A stretch of DNA of 64,000 bases from Multifurca ochricompacta (Eukaryota > Basidiomycota > Agaricomycetes > Russulales > Russulaceae), in NCBI GenBank assembly GCA_022496185.1, contig WTXG01000196.1, forward strand, positions 1 through 64,000. Reading direction: 5' to 3'. Positions 47,885-61,064 of the stretch are shown in pieces. The position numbers and the translations under genes are program-made. The notes under the pieces were generated by a model. The model ran no database searches, was not told the DNA's origin, and saw only the letters and a program-made list of their open reading frames with translations. Position 1 is the first letter of the stretch; every line of letters begins with the position of its first letter.

Positions 47885-49237
47885 TTAATGTTGCGCTTCC
47901 CTGGTCACGGTGGCAACGGGTTTGCGAAGCACCGCTACGAGCTCTTTGCAGCATCGCGCGAAGATATCATTCATACTCAGCTCCAGGGATTCGATAAGCA
48001 CGAGGTCTGGGAGTAATGGGGAGCCCCGCTCGACGTCGCCATCCTGTTTCGGGTTCTATTGTGTAAGTACGCGTGCATCAGGGCGGCAAGGTGGAAGAGG
48101 GAACGACATACAGTAAATATAGAACGATGCGCATCGAGATACGCTGGATAGGCGAGTTGTTCGAAGTAGCCAGGTGGATCCCTCAAGAACTTACCCTCTG
48201 CATTCATTTGTTCGCGAGGGACAAGGTGAATGTGCAGGTGTGAACGGGGGGAGGGGGATTGAAATGGGAGAGAAGAAGGGTATAAGGGGTTTGGGTTCCA
48301 AACATACATAGTCTATCGGACCTACCGGCGGTAGCGTATCCTGGGCGGTCGTCTCTCCGTTCCCTGAGGACGTCGTATGGCACGCGAAGGAACACCTTAG
48401 CATCGAAGGTGTCAACAACTTCCTATAACATATCAAATGAAGGAATACATCGTCAGTTCGGAGCAAGGGGGGTGGGGGGGGGGGGGGGGAATGAGATCCC
48501 CACCGGAACGCGGCAGAGCAGAGCGTATCATACCTGATCCCAGTATAATAAGAAACCGTCCACGAGTCCCCACACAACGCGCGCACCGGACGCAGCCCCA
48601 ACCTCCTTCTGCACCCTCGTGATCTCCGCGATCCATCGTTCAGCCACAGAATCGGTAAGCGGGACAGGCTTTTGCTCGTTCAAGTGGTCATGAGAGGAAT
48701 GATCATCTGGTATGCGGGCGATGAGTTTGACAGTGCGCAGAAATGCACGTAGGCGCGGCCAGGTTATCGCCGTGGGAGCGGTGTCCCAGTCCTGTCCAAG
48801 CGTGGGGTGTATTGGCAATGTCACTTCGGGCTACGCCAATCACCAGCCATTTGAAAAATAAATAAATAAAAAGGAATATCAGCTCAAGCGTAAAAGTCAT
48901 GCAACGTGCAGCGGCACAGGCGCGTACAGGTGCAAAGTCCTGTGGAAGAAAAAAAAAGAGGAGATAATCAGATTATCCAGTGTCATATGGAGAAAGATGA
49001 GTTGGATCACAGTACATCCTGATGGATGATGAAGCTGCCCGGAAGGATGTCGCGTAGATTCTTCGCGAGAGTCGTCTTACCAGTGCATGTCGCGCCGCTG
49101 TGAATTGAATCAAATGTCTTGCAACTAGAGCGAAAACGGAAAACCCACCCGATTCCTACGAGAATGACGCGTGTTCTCTGGGATCGCTGAACTTGTTCAG
49201 ATGTATGGTTCGAGGTAGACAAACCTGTAAACATCAT
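47885..49237 (-). CDS. NRK1: Nicotinamide riboside kinase, copy B
   Basis: Same seven-exon layout as copy A, starting at the MM pair (49237/49234) with FTGLSTSNHTSEQ and ending REAQH and TAA at 47885-47887. Walker A is GGATCTGKTTLAK (Ser to Thr at the first G1 hydroxyl-adjacent residue, still functional in principle), followed by IIHQD joined to DFAP, DWDTAPTAITWPRL, SHDHLNEQ and VVWGLVDGFLLYWD. All motifs are kept and no stop is seen, so both copies look functional. The introns have diverged more than the exons, showing purifying selection. It lies between the third U6/zinc-finger unit and the second G-alpha gene, a different setting from copy A. Confidence 0.83.
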
Positions 49238-50709
49238 TTTTTGGGTTGTGCGAAAGCAAATCGCTTCAGTCAAAAACAGCGGCGGCGATTAGCAGAAAAT
49301 GTAATTGGCGCCGCCTCCCAAGCACGGCACTCTCTTTCGTAGACCTATTTATCTGGACTGGAATCCCACATATACATGTTGGAAGTGCAGCCATATAGTA
49401 CGCAGCCAATAGTAACCGGAGATGGCGGCCCGGATCCGGTCACGACTCGGAATACTTCTCTTTACCTCATGTAGGAGACTATCGAGCGAATAGCTCAGTC
49501 TTTGTGGTAGAAGACGAAGACAATATTGAGTAAATAGTACCTATAAAGCGAATAGCTACAAATAAAATCAGTAAGAGAATACCATAGCATAGCTACAAGT
49601 GAGAATGGTACTAATCTCAGCATTTGTGTAGCTACGCGTTTTGGGTCGCGTTATAGTCTTTCTATCCCAAAGACTGAGCCACGCGTTTTCAGCTTCCGGC
49701 AATGCACACCATCCAGTTGGTGAGTTTGCATACAAACCTTCTTATGATTAAGGTAAGTATGAAAGCGCTATTTTTGTTTTATTTACAAAGTAGAACCCAG
49801 TACAAGGCATGAGAAGGATTTAAGCAATGCCAACTGTCAACGGAATGGGGTGATGGAGAGGGGAATATATATACCAACAACCAGTTTACGATTCCTCTTC
49901 TACTGAACTGAATCGAACAAAATGGTAATATCTGGCTATAATGGTTTGCTTGGCCCAAGTCAAGTGAAAAAGCACGCCCATGTCTAGACTGGCCGAACTA
50001 CATCATTTCACGTTTTGACTCAAAGACCTGTGTGAGAGAGGCTATTTTGGTCCCATAAGCACTACCTCCATCAATCATAACGAGTGGAGGTAGCGACACT
50101 CGAGAAAACAATGCTGTCCCCTGTGGGTTCCTTTCCAAATCAGACGAAGTTGCATGGGACAAGAAAATTACAAAGGCCAGCTAGAGCCAATGGAGGAAGA
50201 TGAACGTTCTGGGCCCGGTTCAGATCTGGGGGGGTACTCGCCTACTTCAATTCGGAAGTGCTCCGGAGGCCTCCCTCAGATTAGAATAATTCAGTATCAG
50301 GGATACGAGTACACCGTCTGATTCAATAGGCAGCGGAGGCCCTGAACCAAAGGCAACGCGATGCAAAGATGTGGACTGTGTCATGGAGTATTCCCTCTTC
50401 GGAAAAAAACCGAAGGGAGAACATTCGGACATCTATGATGACCTAGAACGAGGGTGAATTGTTTCTCTAGTAAAACAGCAAGGACACTCTGTCTTTATGT
50501 TTTTTTATTGTATGTATATGGGGGGGGGGCAGGGAATCGTTCTACTACGTCTACACCACCACAACGATTGGGTATGATTCTAATATATAAAGCACCCAAC
50601 AACCAACAACAACGATAGCAACAGCCCTGAACGTCAACTTAACACATCAACTCTACACTTGTAAGCCCCGTCAGCCACTCGGTGGGAAATATGGACTCTG
50701 TTCAAATGG
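49238..50709. other. Intergenic; 3' flank of G-alpha 2
   Basis: The part 49740-50220 resembles 17690-18110 beside the second U6/zinc-finger unit. A short open frame at 50247-50432 on the minus strand has no known motif. No gene seen. Confidence 0.5.
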
Positions 50710-52648
50710 CTACGAAGTCAAGTCGGACTTGCGCAAGTTGTCACTGATGAGGCCTTGACGGATGGAGGACACTACGGCGGCCACTGTACGATTGTCCGAC
50801 TCCTGCAACAAAGCAAAGGCAAAGACAGGTGGCAGTCAGTCGCTGGTCATTTGGTTCAATCCACCAAGGACAGGGAAAAAAAAAAAAACTAGAACAGAGG
50901 CACGCACAATCGAGGACAAAAGGTGGGTATGGACTATTCGCGGCTCTGGGGAGCTTTTACGAGCGATGGCTTGAAACTGCTGGCGAAGATCTATTAAAAC
51001 CTCGAAAGGTTAGGAATTGAGTTTCCCCCCCTTCACGTCGTAACTTTCAACAGGACGAACATTTAGTTGCGGTAGGCATGTCATTTGCACGATCGCCGTA
51101 GGAAGGTATATAGCGTCTGAATCTGACGCCACACTCGAGCTTCCTTTGTAAAATGTCGCATCCGCTGAGGAGGAGAATCAGTTGCACCTAAATCACCGGT
51201 GACCCCCCGTTCTTCGCTGTCGGCGTGATTGGAAAATACAGGGGTTTCAAAAACGGATAAGGGACGGGCTTTACCTTGGTGATCAGCTTCGACTTGCATA
51301 TCGTTGTCCAAAAGTTGATGCTGTCCTCCAATCGATTGACGCTTCGATCTTCCTCAAGCCGTTCATCGAATACGGATATTGGCGCGAGAAAGACGATCGC
51401 ATTCACGTCCATAAGATATGGGAGCCATGAAGCTCGCTGTGCGGCTCGTGAATATCGGACCTCTCCCATCCAAAAAAAAACGCCATGAAACGGCGGCAAA
51501 ATACTCACCCGGGTTCTTGAGCATCCAATATCGTAGAAAGTCCATTCACACCCTGCTTCTGGCCCTGCACGACAAAGTCAGTACCTTATAATGCCCGAAT
51601 CGCGACACCTACCAGTCTCGAGTAAAAGGTGGTGTTCTTGCACACCTGGCGTCGCACGTGAGCGTGCGCGTAGGATATCGTCATCGGACGGTTCATAATC
51701 TCGTTGTGTTATGCGATGAAGTTCGTTTAAAAAGCTGCAGGGGAAATGAGAACAGATAATAATGGATAGGTGGAAAAAAGGCAAGGCAAGGCCAGTCAAG
51801 TACTTACAACCTGGAATGGCAGTCGAGAGGTGACCCACGAGCCTCCAGCACAGCGCGAACGAGATCATCATTCCACAAAGCGGCAATATCTTCGCGTGAG
51901 GCCAAGATCAACTCCATCGCCTGGTCCGCAAGCGAACGCTGACCGGGATTGTTCTGCTGTCGTCGTTTCGCCAGTCCGGATATATCAGCCACGTGCACCT
52001 CCTCCCCCTCCGCGAGGCCCAAATGCACTTCCAAGTCGCGCTCCACGCGACGGAGCGGACTCAAACGCATCCGAATTAATCTCATCCAGTATGAGGTTGC
52101 TTCGGGGGCGTTTCCCAACGTGTCAAGAACTCTGTTCACGGAACGGACGACGTCTAGATAAATGAAGGTGCGCCATAACAAACACTCTTCTTCCCATGCT
52201 TTCGGAGCATACAATGTTCGGAAGACTGTTTAACGGTCATAAGGCAAACGACGTCGACTCATACACACAGATCCAGGGGGTAGAAAAAAACTCGGTGCTA
52301 ACCTTTAATGAATGAAGCTTGCCTACAGGTGCATGTGTCAGTGACAGCGAGCGAGAAACCGTGGGCGGGAGCGTAAGCGTGCAGAAAGGTACGACAGGGA
52401 AGTCCCAACGCACCGCTCCCCTCCTGACCCAACAACAGCACCCTCACTGCGGACTTCTTATTCCGTTTCTCCAGGACGATCTGCTCATCGATTCTCTCGC
52501 TCGCGCGACGCGCCTCTGCCTCCTCCTCCGTCTCCCGCACGACACGCTGCTGGGGCGTCTTACAACGACGCACATCCGCCAAGGGAGATTCAGATCTCTG
52601 AATCAGCAGGTCTTGCGAACCGTTTGATTTATGCCCCAGACGAACCAT
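50710..52648 (-). pseudogene. Decayed or non-GTPase G-alpha paralogue (G-alpha 2)
   Basis: The minus strand follows the exon plan of G-alpha 1: start MVRLGHKSNGSQDLLIQR, P-loop exon, helical domain with HLGLAEGEEVH, switch regions, SINFWTTICKSKLITK, and a last exon ending DNLRKSDLTS with TAG at 50710-50712. Yet each nucleotide-binding motif is changed. The P-loop, as spliced, reads GQEGSGKLHSLK (the Ser after Lys is lost); switch I has an extra codon (RARSRATPGV); switch II reads DIGCSR; the G4 NKxD is SGCD. Splice sites and frame are mostly kept with no early stop in the main exons. It may be a pseudogene under weak decay or a G-protein-like scaffold that no longer binds GTP. GTP binding by the usual mechanism is very unlikely. 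Confidence 0.7.
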
Positions 52649-53815
52649 AGAGATCTAAGAAAGAAATAACAAAAAAAAAGTGAAGATGATTGATAAGTGG
52701 GCGAGGCGAAGAGGAAGAAGAGAGGATGGTATGGGGAGGAGGAGGGGGAAGGGGATTTGGTTAAATCGCGTCAAAAAAAAGTTCGGGATGGTGCTCTTAC
52801 ATTGTATAAAGTCCAAGGAGCCGCTGTAGGGTGCCAAAAACATGATGAATGACCATTCGGCCGTGGGCGCTCCTGCCTCTCCTCTCCCGCATAGATGAAA
52901 TTTCAATAGCCGTGGACCCCGCCCGTTTACAGCAGCAGTGACACGTACACACACACACCTCGCGTCGCTACGCACGCACGCCTAGGCATAGGCACGGACA
53001 TGGGCGAAACCGTTTTTTAATTGTTTTTTTTGGGGTTGATTTTATTTTGTTGAATCGTGCAGCACGCAAAAAAAGGTAGCAGCATCAGCCAAACCACTTC
53101 CGTCTCGCTAGAGCAGCATTTCGGGAAAAATAAGTGACAAGCTGTCGTCGTCGTCGTCAATCGTTGTCGTCGTCTCGAAATAACCAAAAATAAAACGGGG
53201 ATCCAAAAAGTGAAATTCCCCGTTAGGAAAAGTTCAGCTCCGTAAAAAAAAAGGCGAGACGGCACACGTCCATCCAAGCGACAGGCGGCAGATGCCAGAT
53301 TTGCTTGCTTTCAGCAGAAAGAGGGTAGACATGGTTAGGAATGTGTGGTTGGCACATGCTGCCAGTGACGCTAATAGGCGAGAACGAGAAAGGTTTCCGC
53401 AGCAGCATTTTGACTATAGGTGGTTAGGTTTGAGAACATGATTGAGGCGCTAATCAAAGCACGACGCTATCCAGTCAAGGTGATGGAAGAGAGGAGAGGA
53501 ATGTAAGGGTGGTGACGGTATCTTTCGGGTGGTTTTTTTCTTCGGTTAGGATGGCACTGGCACCGGCACCGCTCATTCAATATTAATCCATCACGGACAT
53601 GACAATTGTCGTCAACCTCAATCATGTTACTGTCACCGCTACAATACAAATTCACAATTGAACGACAATTAACCGCGTTGACACCATGGAGGTAAGGAAG
53701 AAGGCGAGGGGATATAGCACTTCAAAAAGAAAAACTTGATAATAGCGAAGGAATCCTCGAGACGTGCCAGCGAGACAAACACCCTTCCGAGCCGTTCCCC
53801 GGGCTTTTATGATGT
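52649..53815. other. Intergenic, no gene seen
   Basis: The side next to 52648 is A/G-rich on the plus strand (pyrimidine-rich on the G-alpha 2 coding strand), probably its promoter. The rest includes poly-T runs and a TCG/CGT repeat (53136-53175). No coding structure is evident; the last 100 bp are the 3' end of the dipeptidase gene. Confidence 0.5.
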
Positions 53816-55874
53816 TCAGAGCTCCGTCTTCCAAGACGGGACGTCAGCGCGCTTCTCGTAAAGATCCGGTGTGGGTGCAATGCCCTCACGTGCCATCGCC
53901 TTTGCCACATCTTCCGCCCCCGCAAACACGCGCAAAAAGTTGGCACCCGTGACTCCGCGCAACTCATCCGCCGTCCATCCGCGGCTGTACAATTCCTCGA
54001 TCTTAAAAACATCCGAGTCAGGAACCTTGCGGTGGGAGAGAATGCAGTCAGCGAGGCACATACGAGGGCAGGGTAGGTGGACACATCTTCGAGCCCTTTG
54101 GGGCAGCTTTCAATACCATCGTAGTCGCTCCCAATGCCGACGCTACCAGTATGGGATTGCGGCAAATAAGCCCGATAAATGATAGACAGTTAAGGGTGAT
54201 GAGGACGTACTGCGCACGGCCCGTCACGCTTGCAATGTGTTCAACATGATCTGCGACGGTCTTGACGTCTGCCTCCTCCGGGTCCGCAGACACAAACCTC
54301 GGATAAAAGTTGACCTACAATTCGAGCGCCGTTCCGGTGTCGCGTCAGAGTAAAACCCATGCAATACGGAGGAACACGCACGTACCATTACAACCCCGTC
54401 ACGCTGTCCCACGCCTGTACCAACGTGCCGGAGCACCTCATCAGGGACGTTCCGAGGGATATTGTGCACTGAGCGGGCGGACGAGTGACTCCATATCACG
54501 GGTGCACGGGTTACGTTGAGCGCGGCGAGGGCGGTAGCGTCCGATGTATGCGAGAGGTCGACGAGCACGCCCAGACGATTAAGCTCTTGGACGAGCGTTT
54601 CGCCAAAAGGACTATACGATGCAGATGTGTTTTAGCATTTCGGTATGGGAGGGTAGGTTTTATGCCGTGCGGAAGCAGAAGGAGGTACCTAAGCCCGTGG
54701 TGGAGCGGCTCGATGCCCTCAAAGATCCCACTCGAATCCGCAAACACATTGTGGCATACATGCGTCAGGGTGACATAACGCACACCAAGGGCGGCGAACT
54801 GGCGCAGGGCACCGAGAGAGTTGCCGAGCTGGTGTCCTCTATGCGCGTGGTGAAAATGGTGGAATAGGAACGAAGGTAATAAGACAGACCCTTCGACACC
54901 GAGGAGTGCGGCGATCTTACCATTCTGTACGGCATCGGCAACATCGCGTGCCGTAAGTGCGAGCTTGAACGTCTAGGTACGCGTTTGTCACCGGCTGCCT
55001 CAGCATAACATAGAGAATTGTGAACAAAGGGCTGGTACACACGTCCGAGTACTTGTGGATAAGCTGATGAGAAATATCGATCTGCTCAAGCGTGTCGCTG
55101 GCCTTGATCAGGACTCATTTTTCGCGCATATATACATCATACGCGTAACATACCGCACGCTGGATGTTGCCTTGAGGAAGTCCTTTCCGGGGTCCTCGCC
55201 TGCACTGTCCGGGCACGGGGTATACACCGACCTGTAAACCGGCAATAAATGACACGGAAGAACGAACGGGTGCGATGCTTTGAATAAGGGAGCGAGAATC
55301 AACGCACCAGAAGAACCCGCCGACATGTCCTGCACGTAGACGGGGGATGTCAACGTGCCCGTATGTAGGTTTATCCAATTCGATCGCAGACGCATTGTTC
55401 CTGTACGCTGTACGCACGAGCCATGGGAGGTCGATATGACCATCCTGCGGTCACGTCATCGGTACGAAATCCGGCCGCGCGCGTGTTAAAAAAAGGAAAA
55501 AAAAGGAAGGAAGAGAAAGGGGACGAAAGGGGTGAGAAACGATTGTTGATAAGTAGGTGTGGATGAAGGAGTGCGATGCGGAGTGGGAAGAACGCAAAAC
55601 GTACAATGACGGGTGCCCCGCGTAGGATTACGTCCACGGCCTTGCGCGGGTCGTGCGGGAGCCCGCCATGACCGCCGCTAGCCCAAGGGTTTGGGTGTTC
55701 CGTGAAGAGGAAGATGGCGAGAGCGATGAGGGCGATAAGAAGGAGACCTCCGCGGACAAGAACGCGGTGGCGGTGACTATGGGGATGTGCCGCGCCGTTG
55801 GATTCGCCGTTTGTGTGGGTGTGGGGAAGGAGAGTGGTGCCCTCGCTGGGAGAGTCATAGGCTGAACTCATCAT
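53816..55874 (-). CDS. Membrane dipeptidase (peptidase family M19), type II anchored
   Basis: Multi-exon gene on the minus strand starting [18 protein letters not shown], with TGA at 53816-53818. Residues about 40-62 ([15 protein letters not shown]) form a single signal anchor after a His-rich cytosolic tail. The catalytic domain shows DGHIDLP (first metal site), GVEGGHQLGN (formed across an intron), [22 protein letters not shown] and GIGSDYDG, all markers of renal-dipeptidase-like M19 enzymes, which hydrolyse dipeptides with two zinc ions. The catalytic side would face the lumen or cell exterior. No frame break. It is divergent from the fumarate reductase gene, 442 bp away. The physiological substrate in fungi is not clear; an extracellular or vacuolar peptide-salvage role is inference. 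Confidence 0.85.
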
Positions 55875-56316
55875 GGACTGTTGAAAGAGGCGAGTTTAAC
55901 ACAACACGAACTTGGCTCATGGCTGAGTCGTCGGGTGGGAAGTACAGGGAATGGCCCACCCAAACGGTTACCATCATCGAAAATGAATTTTTCATTTTCA
56001 CGCCCCGGGCACCACAACGGCCGATGACCTGTTGGATTGAATGTATTTGTATTGTATTTATCATTATCATTACACTACACTTTAATCCAGTCCCAATCCC
56101 AACCAATCCTCAACTCAATTGAGGTTGGTTGAGTGGAAGAGGGAGGGGAGAGAGGAACTAGTGCGGGTAGGTGCGGGGTTATATCACATGTTAACCCGTA
56201 CCGGTAGATCCGTTTCCTCCGCCGGTACTTAAAAATCAGGTCCCCACTTCACTTCCCGCCGTCCCTTTCAGCTACTTTTACCTTCCCTCGTTCTAAACCA
56301 TCTTCAAGTCTTCTCA
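55875..56316. promoter_or_regulatory. Divergent promoter region, dipeptidase / fumarate reductase
   Basis: The 442 bp between start codons contain a CT-rich stretch just before 56317, typical of fungal core promoters, AT-rich blocks at 55980-56000 and 56045-56090, and the repeat CAATCC-CAACCAATCC at 56093-56107 with CAATTGAGGTTGGTTGAG following, forming an imperfect palindrome. Confidence 0.45.
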
Positions 56317-58258
<1,942 letters not shown>

Positions 58259-59200
58259 GCGTGCCGATGGGATGTAATGGTACAAATGGCTCAAGGAGCA
58301 GGTCACAATGCAATAAGTAGCTTGAATTTTATTCCATTCTAATTATTTTTTTTTTGCACTCTGATGTGCGGGGGGGGTTGTGGAGATATGTCCGCATGGG
58401 GCATGCGGGGGTTAGTGATTAATGGGTTTGGAGCGGAAACTGTGGGTGAAGGATGAAGATGAACTACGCGTGCGCGACCCTCTCTCGGCTTCTGTAATAT
58501 TTATGTAATTTCTAACTCATCAAACTGTCCTCTTCATTCCATTTTTTGGTATCTCGGGCAGATGTAAGTGTCTATTTGAGCGTTGTATGTTCTCTGCCTC
58601 CCACGCAGAGATACTATGTCTTTTATTCCTCCTGAGACACTCCTCGATACTTCTGCTAGATATCTTTGAAATTTGATAAGATATGAAAAAAACTGGGAAC
58701 TGGCTCCATGTCCATCGGCATGTGTTCGCTGGCGGTAGAACACCATTACAATTTAGATTAACAAGATGTAATCCTCAAACAAAAGAAGGATCACCTTTGA
58801 GACATTATGTACTGTTTGTTAATTGTGAGGGCCAGCCAACTTAGCATGATTATATAATTACAGTAGCCTAGGGGGCCTTCGTTATCTTGTTGGCCGCTTT
58901 GTCGCTCATGGGCATCAGGATGACGACCAAGTACATCACAGTTCTTGGTTTGTGATGGGCGACATATCGATGCGAATGTGAGTACCTGTTTTGATATATG
59001 AAGAAAAAAGAATATTTTATTGATAATTCATTAACAAAGGCCACCCTACTCTGCACTGCTGTGCACTGATCCTAACCTTATTGTACATTGTTAACATGTG
59101 GTGAATTTGAATCGAAACGATTCACCACCCTAACCGTACACGTACTTGCCGCTCATAGATCAAATTTTCAAAGTCATACTGGTTCATCATCGATCACATT
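58259..59200. other. Intergenic, no gene seen
   Basis: The 3' regions of the convergent fumarate reductase and WSC genes. AT-rich; open frames are short and without motif. Confidence 0.5.
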
Positions 59201-59969
59201 TCAGTTGTGTTGATACTTAAACACTGCCAACCGCTGGAACCCTCCGCAGAACTCGTTCCCTTCCCCGGGTGGAAGCGGGCAAATCGAGTTGCACTCGTCC
59301 TGCGATCTGAGCTGTGCACCAGGAGCGAGCCCAAAACTACATTGACAATCGCTCGCGTTCTCCACGCCGGAGAACGGATATCCGATGTGCTCGCAGTATT
59401 GGATGCACTCTAAGTCTAGTTCGAGGTTGGTATCAAAGGTGTGGTGCACGACAGGTGAAGCAAAGGCTGGAGAGGCTGGCGTGTCGAGGAAGCAGCCTTG
59501 CAAAGTCCACGCGCCGGGTGGAAGAGCCGGGGATTTGTAGATCTGCATGGACGGACGATTGAGTTATCATCATCAAAGAGTCTGAGCTACGTATCGAAGA
59601 GACTATGAAAGAGACATATTTACCTGAATGCGCCAAGAACCCCGCAAGACAAGGTAGGATCGCCGGTGCAGGCCATGTTGCAGTCAGAGACTGGTGCAGA
59701 AGCTGGCGTGCCGACCAACCCGGTCCCACATGACATTCGTTACTGTATTCGACTCCAGCGTACGAGAACCCCGCCCCATCGCAGCGCTGAATACATGATG
59801 CAGGCGTGTTGTCCGTGTACTGAGTAGTCTTGACGTTCGCGATTACGCGGGATGGCACGTCGACTGCGCATGCGTACTGCGTGGACCAGTTGAGAGGGAT
59901 CACGGGTTGGTTGAAGGCGGAGGCGCTGAGAACAAAGGAGGTAACGACGAAAAGTGCAAGCCGTTTCAT
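59201..59969 (-). CDS. Secreted protein with two WSC domains (frame breaks)
   Basis: Starts MKRLALFVVTSFVLSASA, a clear signal peptide. The first WSC-like domain covers about residues 25-115 (cysteine pattern with NTPASCIQRCDGAGFSYAGV and YSNECHC); an intron follows, then a second WSC domain opens with WTLQGCFLDTPAS and holds CIQYCEHIGYPFSGVEN, DCQCSFG and EFCGGFQRLAVFK. WSC domains bind carbohydrate, as in yeast cell-wall stress sensors and fungal extracellular enzymes; no membrane span or enzyme domain follows, so this is a short secreted or wall-bound lectin-like protein. Two single-base losses, near 59730 and in the CCCC run at 59640-59643, break the first domain; adding one base at each restores the cysteine pattern. 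The intron is about 59545-59628. Confidence 0.78.
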
Positions 59970-61064
59970 GATGCGATAGATAAGTCAGGGAGCTTGAGTG
60001 ACTGATTGAACCTTGAAGGTAGATGGCCATTTTATGAGGTGAGAGTCAAGTTAAAGGTACAACGGTCAGTGATGCCAAGGTACTAGGCACGCAATGGAGG
60101 GCAGACATAACAAGCTCAAACCTGACATTCACCTATTTAAGGCACACACATCAGCGCGTGAGGGCAGAATGTAGGGCGTAGAACGGTCGTAAGAGGTAGC
60201 CTTGAGCGCTCGCTGACTGAAACCACGTCGTGCACTGACAGATCCGAGCCAGGTGGACAATACTTCTGCAGCCCAGGAGATCAGCTGGGCAGTTGCAAAG
60301 GGGAGAAGTGAGTTCGCTTCTCCTATCTTCCGTGAGAACCGTCAGATGGCGCTTCGGAGCTGTCGGCTCCCGGAGAGATAAAGAGGTCCTTAGGGTCTAT
60401 GGGGATATTAGAGATATTACATGTGGCGTTGCCAGAGCATTGTAGGCTGAAGTTCGAATAGAGCCAGAGGCGCGGTGACGCGGAAATGAAGGCTTCAAAG
60501 TAGATGACGGAGCTTGTAAGCCCAATCAAGACCATGGGATCAGCGAGAGCGGAGAGGCATCCAACAGGCAAACTGGTAGCACGCGGCGCCGTCTTCCAAT
60601 ATGTCAAAAGTGTCGGTCACGGTCATATCTCTCTCTCTGTACATAAAATTTGTACGGTGTAATGAGTGAGTCATTTGCTACAGGCAAGGACACACTCTCG
60701 CCGTGACAGGATCGGTCAACTGCATATGATTATCAGACCATTTCTGGTCTGGACGGGATTGGGACCGGCCCACCGCATGCCTAGGCCAACCTGGCAAGGT
60801 CATGTTTCTGGGCCTTTTCTTGTCGGCCATTCTGCCAAAAGAGTGTGGCAGGTGGCTTGCCTCATTCTATGTTTGACAATATTCAAGTTCTCGTCATGGG
60901 CTAGAAAGCAAGGGACTCGGTCTTTAGGATAGAAAGTCTAAATTATGTAACACTTTGAAAGCGGGCTACTGTTAGCACTTAGTACAAGCACAAAAGGCTG
61001 AGTGGGGCTTACGTACAGAAATATTTCGGTCCTCCGTGCGTAGAATAGACCCGAATTCACAAAT
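59970..61064. other. Intergenic; one doubtful short frame
   Basis: An open frame of 94 codons at 60323-60607 (minus) includes a hydrophobic segment and several cysteines near its end, but it has no family resemblance and no support from neighbours; I do not call it a gene. The 60 bp upstream of the WSC start show no clear TATA box. Confidence 0.45.

Noticed and set aside
50845..50875. tRNA-like TTGGTTCAATCCACCAA T-arm
   Set aside because: No acceptor, D or anticodon arms can be folded around it; it lies in an intron of G-alpha 2.
60323..60607. 94-codon frame with a hydrophobic segment and cysteines
   Set aside because: No signal peptide at the start, no recognised family, no splicing evidence; mentioned only as doubtful.
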